Assembly (NCBI GenBank): GCA_018340375.1
Contig: JAFFJZ010000003.1
Location: 16,182,001-16,246,000, forward strand
Origin: Gonatopus flavifemur
Lineage: Eukaryota > Arthropoda > Insecta > Hymenoptera > Dryinidae
Reading direction: 5' to 3'
Length of the DNA stretch: 64,000 bases
Shown: one piece after another, positions 36,670-49,950 of the stretch
How the letters are laid out: the number at the start of each line of letters is the position of its first letter
Numbering within the stretch: position 1 is the first letter of the stretch
Notes under the pieces: generated by a model
Databases searched by the model: none
What the model was told of the DNA's origin: nothing
What the model saw: only the letters and a program-made list of their open reading frames with translations
Made by a program: the position numbers and the translations under genes

Positions 36670-39600
36670 GAAAAATTTCTTCCTCAAGATAAATGAAACG
36701 GGAAGATATTTTAAATAAAAGCTATAGCAAAAGAGATTCTTTTCAATAAACGTCTATTACCGCATGTAACTATACCGATTTTTGCACTACTGTACCCACT
36801 GTTCATCCATCATAATCATCACGGGACCATCAACGTGATCTATTTGAATTACCCCTATAGAAATTTCAATTATAACTTAATTGAATCTCATAGATTATTG
36901 TCGACATCAAATTCTGTATTTCGATTCACATATTTTCTGGTATGTACATAACTCGTACGAAATTCGTATTTAGAGTACCTACTCTCCAGGAAGGTTTGAT
37001 TGATTTTTAATTCATTCGCAATGTGGCGATTGTTGACATTCAAAACCGTTGATCGGAGATCCACAGTTGGAGAAAGAGACGAGGGTAAACAAAAAAGACA
37101 CGCTGTGGTTGGTTTAATTGTCACTGTTGATGAGTGACATATATGGATAAATATTCATTCGAACGTAAATTACGATATCGAACGAGTTTGAAAGAGATTC
37201 GAAGAAGTTTGAAGAGACTCAGAATGATTTTGCAGTATCCTAAGAGTCTCTCACTTCCTCTGAATTACTCTGGAATTACTTTGAATCTAAAAAAAAGAGA
37301 GATTTCTTTAACGTGGTGATTTTTGATTGGATTCTTTGAGATTAAATTTTTTTATGAATTTCATGTTCATGTAGGATACAAAAAGCGAACCCTATCTTTG
37401 AAAATGGAAACGGGGACGTTTTGGATTGATTTGTTTAGGATTGCAATCCGTCTCAATAGATCTCGGATTGAAATTCTGTTCAATTCTATCTAAAATTTCC
37501 CCTAGGAAATTTTCGCACTCCAAAATAGATTGGAAATGGGACACTTTTCCTGAAATAATCAAACCTGCATTTTTCCCTCGTCTGATGTATTTTGCGTAAT
37601 TCAATTAACAAAACCTCACGCGATATCAAACTCCTCGTCATCGCAAAATATTTTCAAAATATTCAATGGAGTCTCAATGAAATCCGGATGAAACTCTATG
37701 AATTCGTTCGAAATTTGATTCATATTTGATATACACCGCATGGAAATTGTATAGGATTGTGCGATGAATATAAGATACAATATGAGCGTGGTAAAAACCT
37801 GGAGTAATCCAATAAACATTTCACGGATGTCTGACATGATTTGAATTCCATCAAAGTGATGAAAATCTCACACGACGGGATAAAAACATGATTAAATTCC
37901 ATCCTGTTACAAATACGATGAAAATTGAATTTACGATGGATGTCTTATTCGCGAATAGAATGAGACTTCATAAATTACAATCAAACGCATCCTCATTCAA
38001 TGCAAATTAGAAGTATCTTGGCGAGTCTGCAATTTGTGCATTCGAAATGGGGTTCAAATTGATTTACATCAGTCGAAGTCTGTTTTTTCAGAGGAGAGAT
38101 TAACTGCTGGTGTGAAATAATTATATAAATCACTGTTCTTACTCCACAGCAATCATCGAGATCATATTACTTCTTGTCTACTCGATTGGTTCACGATTTC
38201 CTTCTTACCACGCGACTATTTCCTGTGAGTTAGTTTTGCCGGTTTACGACAACCACATGTTATCGAGGAAGTCATTTGACTTGTAAGGAAAATGTTGTTG
38301 TTCCACGACTCGTTTTCTGAAGCGTGTGTTCCGTCACTGAAGAGATCGTTGTAGTAGTAGCCACCTGTCTTACAATCCCACGGAAGCGCGATATATATGT
38401 GAGAGTGTAAATGTACATCCCCTGGTGAGTTTTGAAACCCGAGAAAATAATAATTCCTCCTTTTTCTATACAGATGAAAGAAGACTCGAGGATGAATATT
38501 ATATTCTCAGAACTTTGTCGTACGAACTTGCCACGTGGCTCGTCGAGAGATTATCACGTTAAAATGTTTACTTATTAGGGCATCTTCGCTGGTAGAAATC
38601 CATCTTATTGGATTTGAAAAACTACTTAGACGACATAGTTTTTGAATTTCATAAATTTGATTCCCATGTTCTTCATAAGAACCAGGTTCTAAGTAAAATC
38701 GATAAAATGGCGGGTCAATGGTATATTGCCTTATCGCAGTATACATTTGATCCACAGTAGATTTTCAGAACAATAACACAAAATCCCAGCTGGCACAGAT
38801 TTTTTCTTGTTCATTTTCTCAAATGACACGTGTATATGTGATATTATGGGTGGAGCTGTATGCCAGGTTTCTTCGTAATTTCTCGACAATGAGCGCACAG
38901 CGTTACAATAATGTAACACACGTGTTCTTTTCGACCCTTGCGGTCTATTGCTGTGAACCGATATATACCGTGCTGCATGATAAAGAACTTTCTATGCAAG
39001 GATACCCTTCACATAAAATCACCGAAAGACCGAAAATCCTAGGAGCCACACCTCCTTCGCTCGCTGGACGTCGATAAATTATCCTCAGGGGATAACGCAG
39101 ACGTTAAATTCTATGATGAAAAGATCAATTTCCAGTGCAACATTTTATTATGAAATCGTTCAATGTGTTTTTGACTAATATTGATATTTGAGTACAATTT
39201 TATTGCTTGAATCAGAATTCTTGTTGCTGAAATTCAGCAAAGGATTCGGATGATGATAATAATTTTTTTCATTACAATAATATAAATTTAAGTATGTATT
39301 GATTATATAATAATTTTTCAATTTCCAATAATTCAATTCTAGCAATTCATTATTCTTTGAACTAATAATTATTTTCCATATCTTTCAAACAATAAAAACA
39401 TTGAAAAATCGAATCAAAATTCTTATAATAATGTGATATTTTCTTGATCAATTTTTTTATTTTGATTCCCCATTGAAATTTTTAAAAATAATAATCATAT
39501 TATGTTGATAGCTAAGAATTAGTCGTGACAGTTACTTCGTGTGTTTGAAATTTGAATAGCCAACATTATTGATGCAAAAGCCGAGTTTCAGCGACTTCAA

Positions 39601-42600
39601 CGATGAGTTCCGTCGTTGCAGCTATAAAATAGTTACCTCAGCTAATTCGCAGAATCAGTTCTTCCCGGGCGGTTCTGGGAGTTGGATAACTAATCTGTAT
39701 TCGAAACCTACATTTTCTTTTTTTTTTTTACACGAAGTCATCATCGGGAAGGCGGAGAACTTCGCAGCTTACTGGCAAAAACCGAGAAATCGAACAGATG
39801 CTCGGGAAGGAAGAATTTCTAACAAAGCCGCGAGTTCCGCACAATGAAAAACTGCGTTGTTGAGAAGCGATCCTATGACGAGTTACGAGGTGCTATCGAT
39901 GATTTATTACATCGTATTCGTTGGTGATATATAGAATACATCGAAGAATGAGCTTCCATTCGTATCTGCAGTTGTCAACGATCCACGTGGGTATACATAG
40001 AGGCGGAGATGTGCGGTGGTTTAATATGTATTATGTTGAATCGTATGGTACGTGCTCCATTGACGTCATTGAATCGTGTGACAGAAAAATTTTTCAAAGA
40101 TTCTTCCGGTTCGATGAATTTGTGGTTCTATAAAACGTATATCATGAACGAGAAATGAAAACTTGATTTTCGAGAGTTTGATATATAAATGTGAGCTGTT
40201 GTTGAATTGTTATGGTTGAACGGTGATTCCATGAAAACCTACCCTCAGTTTGTTGATTCGAATTTTACTACAAATGCACGTTGCAAATATCGGGTGGCAA
40301 TATAGTAATTAATTTTACAATCATTTCTACGCCCTATCGTTTCACATGGTGTTCTTTTCGTGTAATGGTCATGGATGCAATGTGATCCTCAGTGCTCCAC
40401 TAAGCGAACGAATTGCACGGGATTTCGGAAGACTGAATAGAGAAGAGCTTGCTTTGAAGTTTTTCGCATACTTGCTTTTTCCCTTGACGTGAAGGATCCT
40501 CGTGTCAAAATCAGAAAATTAAATGCAACGTCTGACAATAATTTTTCAAATTCATAGAAAGAAGTTTCCATCACTGATCTGCTTCGAGCTTGTAAATCTT
40601 TGCAGACGACTAAAGTTGAATCGAGGATTTTTTATCTGACGTTGTTAATCTCACCTGAACAAACTTCTAATCGTGCTATCGCATGACGAAGCGGAACAAA
40701 CAACGCGTGAAACGAAATATATTATAAAATCTTCTTCTTTCTCTTCTCCTCTTTACCGTGTTTTCCCCTTGACGGAAACTAACATGATTAAAAATTAGAA
40801 ATCCATGGAGTTATTGTTCTACAAGCTCGTTAAAGTTACTTCAAGAGACGTTAATTTCATTTTACGTAGTTTTCGAGTTGCCAAGTGCCTCACAAAGATC
40901 TTTACGATAAGATAACAAAGGAGGTGATTGAGTCGGGTAATGCATCCCTAATGAGACCCTGAAGCCAATGGATACCATCATCGCAATAGAGCGAATAAAG
41001 TCTGTGTAAATTGCCTAAAGACACGCGCAGACGCCAATATCATCGCGATATAACGTATTACATATAAAATGACTCTACCTAAGCGATTAACGGTGAATCC
41101 ATTAGGAGTATTTATGAACTTTGAATGATGTAGCTGATCCGAGAAGAAAGAATACACTCATTCAAAGTGTAAATCAATACCCATTCGCTTGATCATACAC
41201 CGAGTACGACAGATTGATCGGCGCAAGATATGATCACCGTGGCTGATAATCGTTCAGTCAGCACTGATCGTATCTCGCGATCCATTTGAATTATTAGACA
41301 ATGCGTGAATCATGAACTATAAAATTGAACCGTATCTGTAAAATGACAGCTTCGCACTGTGTTGAATGAAAAACGAAATTCTAGAAACGGATAGAGACGT
41401 TGTTGAGAGAATATACAAGATACATATTCTACCGAGCTATTTGTTACAGTATTTAAACTACAAATATCTGATAGTGTTTAAGATATTCATTTTATCTCTC
41501 TAAACACAAGCGTGTAGATAATGACGATGATAATGATAATAGTCAATTATCTGAACCATACGAGCTGAATGCACTAAAATCTTGTGTACTTCCAACTCAT
41601 ATAAGCGTAATAATGATCAATGAATTAGTATTCCAGCCAGAGGCAAATTATTGTTTATAAGCATACTAATTATACACACGTACACACGTTTCATTCAATT
41701 CGTTTGAATGTTGTTACAATTTATCGATTGCATATTCTATACATAGGGATAATTATCGTATAAAATTAAAACGTGATTCAATAAACGATACAACAGTGTA
41801 TGAATTTTATAATTGTCAACATAAGATACGAATGATCAAGGTATAAGAAGAACGACGTACCTTGAGCGACACAACTTGGTTGTTCTTTTGTTTTTTGTAA
41901 CTTGTTCAACTAGCTGAACCTCCTACTATGCGAACAGACTCTTATGCCAGCTCGACAAGGGCTAATGATGCGCCACTGCCACACTCCCGGCTTTCTTGCA
42001 ACTCTTGCCAAGTTGTGACGAGCGGAGCGAGAAGATCGCGCGGTAAACATCGAAGAAGGCTTTAGTTTCAATAGTACGATGGAGTTTGGACAAGACGAGG
42101 GAAAGGGCAGGATGCAAAGTTCCATTGAAGTTGTGTGTAATTACAATAGGGTCAAATATCAAAAACCATCCAACCAAATTTGTTTGGTCTCAAAGAGAGT
42201 TCTACTGCTTCGTGTGATATCCCTTTTTAATTATCGAGACGAAGGATCAAAGATTCATCATCCCAATTGAGTAGTTATGCAGAGTCCCTCGATTGATTTA
42301 CACTTTGCGCAAATCTTTGCCCTCGTTTTCTGAAGGACGAATTTTTTACTGAAAGTTCGTAGTTGAGCTCAAACAGATTTTTTATCGAGGCAATAGAGAT
42401 AACTGAACTTGATATGGATGAAAATACGAATTCCAAGTCTCTACAGCTCTTTAGAAGTCCATTGAAAATGAGATATATCATTCCGAAACAATCTGCTGCC
42501 TTTTGAGGCTTTGTTGCTTTGAAACACCTATTATAAAATAAATATATACTTCCGCCACCATTTCACAATCATTTCTATGGAAAAAAAGGGGAAATCAAGA

Positions 42601-43149
42601 GAGCAATGAACTTTTACGCTCCAACAAATATCAAAGTGATATCGGTGAAGGGGTATCGCGTGAATGCGTACACCATGTACACATATTCATAGTCATTTGA
42701 TATAAAAATCAAATATAAATAAAACGCTTCAATTCTTCCCTCTTCACTTACAGTCTTATACTGAAATGAACAACAATACTGAGTTCCGCTGGAAGCTCTT
42801 TTGATACTCGGTTCATGTCAAAATAGGCAACGGTAGCTTATAACATTAGAAAATTGACTGTTATTGAAAGGAAATTACCCAAGTGAAAACTGAAGGGGAC
42901 TAACGCTCGAAAATACAGAAAACCATTGTCCAAGTCGTGACGTCTCATTCCAAGATCCTAGGTCTTGAAAAATTGGCTGCTGTGCTAATCAAAGGCTAGG
43001 CATTACCAAATATTAACACGCTAATACACCATTCAATCAGTGAAGAACTACGATCTAGAAATCAATGACTTGAGTGGACAATAGATACTCGTTTCTCTCA
43101 AGAATTGCCTAAACCCAAGTATGCTTTGACAAAGGTACCGTGCTTGGGG
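36670..43149. other. Non-coding stretch, no supported gene
   Basis: Only short open frames. An exceptionally AT-rich patch lies at about 39180-39520. No clear transposon ends were found. Confidence 0.5.
39180..39520. other. AT-rich, low-complexity patch
   Basis: Dominated by AATAATAATTTTTT-type runs with very little G or C. Confidence 0.6.
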
Positions 43150-43790
43150 CCAAGCTTGAGTCAATACTAGTCAAGATCGGGCCTAGCTTGGTTGCTAACA
43201 TTGGCACAAAACTAGATTAATGTCCGGGATGATAACAATATTCAATGCTTGGCATCCGAGCTTGGTTCAATATTCAAAGTCAATATTGGTTCCATACTTG
43301 CAATCGATATTGTTGCCATTATTGATGTACAATACTAATTTGAGTTGAATTAGTAGGATAGATATTTAATTTGACGTCCAAGTTCGATTGAACATTCACA
43401 TTTGAGTGATTGACCAAACTCGGTGACAGGTTAGAATCAATGCTAGTTATCACCGGATGTGGCCTGATTACCAACAATGTTATCAAGCCAGGTCAATGTT
43501 TAGGATGACAATAACGTTCTCTGCTGAGCATTTAGCTTTCATATGTATCGGGAATCCAACACGGCAAAATATGCTTGGTCCTAGCATCGATGTTCAAGAC
43601 GCTATCAAGGTTTGCTTAGCTATGACGGGCCAAACATTGGCCAAGGCTTGGTTGACGAAAATTGAATCAAACACGACAAAATCTGCTTGATCCTAACATT
43701 GGTGTCCAAGACTCTATCAACGCTTAGTCAGCTAACCAGACTTGGCATACCAAGCTTGACGTCAATCATGGTCCAATTTTCAGTCTTGGC
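43150..43790 (+). repeat. Diverged tandem repeat block
   Basis: Units near 43157-43262 and 43434-43540 share in order TCAAT-CTAGT, GGCCT-G, AACA-TGTTATC-like, AATGT, GGATGA-AATAA and GAGC-TT. A second, closer pair has a period of 112 bases: ACGGCAAAATATGCTTGGTC at 43561 and ACGACAAAATCTGCTTGATC at 43673, each followed by CTA-CAT-G and GTTCAAGAC/GTCCAAGAC. CCAAGCTTGA opens the first unit and recurs near 43750. Similar blocks (GGATGATAATAAC) appear near 57.03 kb in intron 3 of the secreted-protein gene. This is non-coding satellite or transposon-derived DNA. Confidence 0.6.
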
Positions 43791-43799
43791 ACTACGAGC

Positions 43800-45108
43800 C
43801 TGGGAATTTCGGGATAATATTTAGCCATGTTGTAAACTTCTTCGTATACAGTTGATTTTTTTTGTTCAGGAAATATTTGGACAGTTTTTGTCCTCATATT
43901 TCGTTTTTAGACTGATTTTGTCCTGATTGTTGAATAATGCGGACAAAAACAGCACTTCTCCATGATTTTGATCTGAATTTCTCTCACAGCGAATGAAAGT
44001 GATTGAGACGATAACGTATTGATCAATGGAAATTATTATTCTCAACATTGGTGCAGCATTCAGTCACTTTTTGAGCAACATTGTTAGCATTGTTGAATCT
44101 ATTGTTTATTGTCAGTATTGGTGGAACCATGGAGCTTTTATATGAGCATTGTCGTTCTTCTATGACAGAAATGGTGATGATTGTTTTTATACAAGTTATT
44201 ATTACGATTGAGAGCAACTTGAGCCTCACGAGGCTGCAAACACCATGATCCTAGGCAAGTGACGTCTTTGTAAATATCTTATCTTCATAACACTTACAGT
44301 TAAACCGCTGATATGATGGGAAAATTCACTTTGTCACTTCGTTGAGTTTTAATGTGTACTCACGACTGTATCCACTGCACGTGGCTCAGGAGTTGTCGAG
44401 TGTTAGTCGTTGCATTAGGGGAACAGTACAATATAATACAGTTAAGACAGAACAGAGTCTATTTCCCTCCAACCTTTTGTAGTTTTATTCAACTATGTTC
44501 TTCTCAGTAATGAAACGTTCAATGGAGATGAAGGAACAATTCGGAAACATTCGATAACTCTTCATCCATCGGAAGATATCAATCTGGCTTCGAATAAGCC
44601 TCGATGTAGACAATTTAATCCAAATATCGGAGAGTAAGTGCGTTTCATACGAGAATTAGCATTTTAATCTCCATGAAACTAACACATACATTCACAGTCT
44701 CTGCATACTTAAAATTCCTCGTTTCCATTCGCGTTTCAGTATTTTCCAAGTCTAAGTAATCCTCATTTATTTTGATCCGTATATTTTGCCTGTCTCTTAT
44801 GTGCTCGCGTACCTTATACAGTCTCGTGAAAGTCAGAATTTCAGATTCAAATAAATCCTGTGCTTTGCTTCTCCCCCTCTATTTATTCCATCCCTATACA
44901 CGGTCGTACTTTTTCTCCCTTGATCCTGGCAAACGTGTATCATCTCCCGAAATGGCTGCAAGAGGCACGCGAGAGCACCGCGTATCTCGGATCAAAATAT
45001 TAGCCACATCGAATGAGTTCAAGGGAAAGGGAATCGAAGAATAAGCGAAAAGGAAAAAAAAAGGAAGAGGACTTCTACGTTCATAATATCAAAGTCATAG
45101 CTGTATAA
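43800..45108. other. Non-coding stretch
   Basis: No gene or repeat structure recognised. Confidence 0.4.
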
Positions 45109-45111
45109 GTA

Positions 45112-45185
45112 TGAGAGCGATGCTCAGCGGGTTGGGTACACACATTGATGTTGGAATGCCGGGGGTTGAGACCCTTAGCGTCCTA
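45112..45185 (+). repeat. tRNA-like sequence, possibly SINE remnant
   Basis: TGCTCAGCGGGTTGGGTAC near 45120 resembles the D-arm/box A of tRNAs (TAGCTCAGTGGTTAGAG type). GGGGGTTGAGACCC near 45164 resembles a T arm/box B with one base missing (GGTTCGAGACC type). The spacing is close to that of a real tRNA, but no acceptor stem closes, so this is likely a tRNA pseudogene or SINE head. Confidence 0.4.
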
Positions 45186-48100
45186 TAAGAATTTCAGCCA
45201 AGTGAGTTGAGTAGCCGAAAGGGGAAGAAGGAAGGCCTATATAAAGTTGCGTGAGGGGCGAAATCGGGAACCTCGAGAGTTTCAAAAATCATATCTTTAC
45301 GCTTCTTTCATTCGTTATATTTTTTCAAATGATATTCAGCATCCCTTTTGGTTATTCTTCCTCCCCAATGATCTGGCGTTTGCTCGAATCCTTAACGTAA
45401 TGAATGCTGTTATCGTAATAAGTGTATGTATCTGAGAAAACATAGAACGGAACAAGCCAAAAACCTATACGAATGAGGTGCTTTGAATGTATGAGTGAGT
45501 CACTTGTGAAACGCGATCAGTTACCGCCAACCAGCCGCCAAATGACGCTGCAAATTCAGAACCACTGACGATAAATTTGACGAGTAAAAACAAGACGCAA
45601 CGTGGTCTGCACGTTGTTCAAACAGTGTGGCGAAGAAGAAGTGGTAGAATGGTCCATTCGTGGAGATAGCATATCTCATGGGGTTGAAATGGCGGAACCA
45701 GCGTGGAGTGGTTAGAGAAAGTTGCAAGGGTGGAATAGATCGAGTTCGAGTCAGGATGATATGATATGATATAAAGATAATAATTTATGATGTATATTGG
45801 AACATCAGTGCAAGGTGTTGCCAAGGAAAGAGAGGATGGAGGAGGGAGAATATAACGATCCTTCATGTAAATCTTGTATCAACGAACCCTTCGTCCTTCA
45901 AATCCTTTTATGCTTTGATATTTATGCTATCTATGCGTTGCATACATATATTTGATTTGAAAAGAACATTGAACAGAACAATCTGTAAAGGCAGGGTTTG
46001 GAACTATAAATGCGTCCTTAACCCTTGTAACGTGATTGTGAATGGACGTACATTTTGAAATCTGTTGTTTTGAAATAAAAGGGGAATTCAATTGGTAGAT
46101 GAATGTATGGTCAGGTTGAAGTTGAAAACAATGTGACACGTTGAATCCAACTAAAGCTCTGGTCTGTTCTGGTGAATGTAAGGGAATCTCATACGTTTGT
46201 GTTTTTGTAGCGTCAACGAGAACAAACGGATTTCTGTAATCTGAAATACGTCAAAACACATTATTGATACTTACCCCTCGTAGTTTCTAGTTCCGTCAGG
46301 GGATAACATGAATTTGTACTTGACATGTAAAAGGTTTCATGTAACTCCTTTCATTTCCCTCTCTCATTTATCGACAGATTCAGAACTGCAGTGAAGTGTT
46401 TTACATATTCATGAACAACCCGTGATTTTTTGTTTCAAATCTTCAAATGTCACAATAATCGTACATAGAGGATATATTTTTTTTTTATTTCGATTTCGAT
46501 ATTCACAATCCCATATATATTCCTGCGAAGATAATTTTCACCTTAGTATCGATTTTCCAACTTTACTCTCGAATCCCAGGACTTTCGTATTTTCATAGCG
46601 TGCGTCAAATGACGCGTACAAATAATGAAAAAGAATAATCAAGCAAAGCACGAATGCATTCGAATAAAGTTTGGAACTTTTTTAACAGGATTTCCATGTA
46701 CGAAGGTTGGTGAATATGCGCCACAATATTTGATGATCGGAGAAAGGTTACAACAAACAAAAAACGAAATACAAGCAGTCTATACGAAGCGTGACGATAT
46801 CAGAACGTACAATAATGGATAACTTTGTCCTATGCTGTGTACCCTGGACAGTGGCCATAAAAATTCCATCGATAGACCACTTTTGTTGGAAAAATCAACC
46901 ATCCTACGTTTCTCATCCTATTCTTCCTTTCCTTCACCTTCCATTCTCGAGCTTTTTTATCTCGCCGCTCCCTCAGCAACTGTGGGTGAAAGTGCCACAA
47001 GAATGTATAAATATACGTATGTATAATTCCCACATAGAATTAATTACATGAGAGCACAGGCTAATTTGCATATTACAAAATTAAAAAGTTTCGCAACTTT
47101 AATTTGGCCCTCAGCGCAGTGAATCCTAATTTTCTTCCTGTAACGTCAACTAAGTGGTCGGTTTACGAAGCTCTGCCACGCCATCGCATATATTTGCGTA
47201 AGTTTTGTCTGAGCTTCATCCATTCATTATCATTGTTCCCAGAGACATTTAATATTCTAACAAATCTGTGTCAAGCGTGCTCGCATCTTGTCTCAAAGGG
47301 GTATTTGATGATCTTCATCAAAATTTCAAATTCTATGAATGCTGGCGGTTTATATTCATCAAGTCATTCGACGTGAATTTTCCTGCTGGAGGGAACAGAA
47401 ATTCACGAAAATACCAAATAGTTTTTCAATGCAGTTTCTGTTGTTCGTGAAAATTGAGGTGCCACGTGTCTCGCTTACCTCCCTGTCGGACAAAGTATTT
47501 CTTTCATGAGTTTTTGTATAGCATCAAAGGCTATATTGTACGTGGAGGATAAGAAGGTAGCGTTCTAACCAATCAGCCATTCAAAGCTCTTCATTATTAT
47601 ACGATCGACGATTTCCAAACAAATTTAATAGGATTTGTGCGCCGGAGGATGATGCTGATCACACGGATCGCTCAAATCTGAATACAATGGATATGACACA
47701 TACCGAATACGTGAAAATTATATATTCAACAACATCGACGGGGATATTCGTTGGAGTAGGTTTCAGTTCAAATAATTCTTATTCCTTTTCCACAATTCGA
47801 ACATGTTTTACAGATTCTGTCATCCGATTGAGCAGACTGAATCTGAAGCGCATCGAATCTGATGTTCAAGAATCATATCAGCGTTTTTAAATTCAATAGG
47901 GAAAAGATTCAAACTCTTTTTACTCGAATATCAAAAATGCGAGACAGTAAATTTCAAAATAGATTCAAATCCTTTCTGTGTTCAATGGAATGAAACTTCA
48001 ACAGAATTGAGAAATCTGTGTATCAAAGATTGAGGAGCTTAAAATTTAGCTACTTCAAAATTTTTTATCCGAGAGATTCTTCAGGGTTTCAAGAATCGAA

Positions 48101-49053
48101 TAAACATAATTTAGACACAATTATTCCCATATTTCGCAACAGTGATATTCTCACATGTGATGGAAAATTCACAATGCAATACGTGCTCGCAAGATTCGCA
48201 TCTCGTCCATTGAAATTGTTGCATCCTTCACATGTTTGCAAATTTGTTCTATCTCATTTTCTTTACCGAGAAAAATTTTCTAATGCAACAGCATTTTTTA
48301 CGAGTATATTATTCAAGGTTTTCACAATGGAAGAATATTGTATTACGAGGACTGTATATATGTACATGTCTATAAATCAGACGGAAGAATGCAACGTTGT
48401 AATTCAATTCACAACTGTCAACAACAGCTGGGGATTCCAACTTCATCTCAAGATTACTAACGTACCTCTCGTTACTTCAATCTCCTTGTTTTCCTCGTTC
48501 CAGGTCACTCTTTGAAATTTACGTTCGTAATTTTTTCAGCTTCATTTGACTAACTTTCTTGAAGAAAATTACTGAAGTAAATTGAATACAACTTGGAATC
48601 TCTATTTATCGGAAGTGATTGAAATCTCTGCAAAACCTCCGATGTAAATGGATGGATGTTGGATTATCAAATTTTTCTTCAAAATTTGTCGAAATTCAAT
48701 TAAATTGAGTTTAATTTATTTTGGAAATAAAACATCAAGTATACAGTCAAAAAGAAGAGAAGAGTAGGAAGATGTATACTCGGTATAGCATGCAGAATGT
48801 AGGATACTCTCGATACGATAGAATGATTTTAAGGGTCGTAAAAGGTTGAAGAAAATATATCTAAGTTTTAAGAGAGTTGAAAGGGTTGAGAGGTAGAAGA
48901 AGAATCGAAAAAGCGGAGGGATAAAGGTGAAGAATCCAGAACAAGGGACCATGAAGACGAAATGTGGACGAGGGCAGCATAACGCATGACTGAGTTTTTG
49001 ACTCTTTCGCGATCGAAAGCAAGGAGTATCGCTGATTCTCGCTACTTCACCCT

Positions 49054-49078
49054 TTTCTTCTTCTTCTTCTTCTTCTTT
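49054..49078. repeat. CTT microsatellite
   Basis: About seven CTT units in a pyrimidine-rich context. Confidence 0.85.
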
Positions 49079-49911
49079 TCTTTTCTCTTGTCCTCTCCAA
49101 TTCTCATCGAACGCGTTTTTACTCTTAGGAATCGTAATACTTTTCTTCCTTCCCAAAGAGTTAACCTTCGAGTACTTCCTCACTCTCCTTCACTTTCATG
49201 TTTTCTATGTTCAAATTCGTTCAAAGATCATTTCCTCAGATTCTTATTTCTTATATCACCAGACGCGTTCCATTTCTTGTTGAGGAGGCGAACAAGTAAG
49301 GCTTGTGCCTGCTACGTTATTCGGTAAAATTGCTTTTATATTATGTTTCCCAAAGTGCGTGGAAACGTAAACGGGATTTTATTTATATTTTACTTTTACA
49401 ATCCCATATCCGATCGGTAGAGAGAAGAGTAATCGATAAAATGGTGATCTTGTGATCAATTAAAGATCTCGCACAATCCTCTTCTCTCTTCAAGATAAGA
49501 GGTATCTGGCCAGAGGCCATGGAAATTCTATTTGGCCCTCAAAATTACAACGTTTAGCGGTACAATGAGTGAATAAAGTGAAAATAACGATTAGCGAGTG
49601 AAGAATTCGCACATTATGATGGTGGTGGTACGTAAAACGTGAGAGCTCTGGAAGGAAAAAAAGAGGAAAAATGACACAGATGATGAAAAAGAATCTCTCT
49701 CCCCGAACATGCGAGCGTTCATATTTCTCAGTTGAACGAACAATGCTATCCTTAAACGCCTTTCCAACACCTCGATTTTCCTCTCACCTTCTTCGAACCA
49801 TCAACGTTTCACCAGTGAATATTCAAAAATCGTCCAGGAAGAAGGCGCTACCCTCGAGGGACATCAACCCCGCGTAAAAAGGACTTAAAGGGATGGACGG
49901 TTGAATGAAGC

Positions 49912-49950
49912 GATGGAATGGATGGATGGATGGATGGATGGATGGATGGT
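49912..49950. repeat. GGAT tetranucleotide microsatellite
   Basis: About nine ATGG/GGAT units, nearly perfect. Confidence 0.9.

Noticed and set aside
40061..40068. Another TGACGTCA palindrome (also at 43757-43764)
   Set aside because: About one such 8-mer is expected per 64 kb by chance. The one at 31361 is mentioned only because of its GC-rich context.
48018..48515. 165-codon + strand open frame
   Set aside because: Longest frame outside the retrotransposon, but no domain, signal peptide, promoter or splice context. A few frames this long are expected by chance in 64 kb of AT-rich DNA read in six frames.
48716..49183. 155-codon - strand open frame
   Set aside because: It runs through a CTT microsatellite that yields a poly-Glu stretch; the rest is low in complexity.
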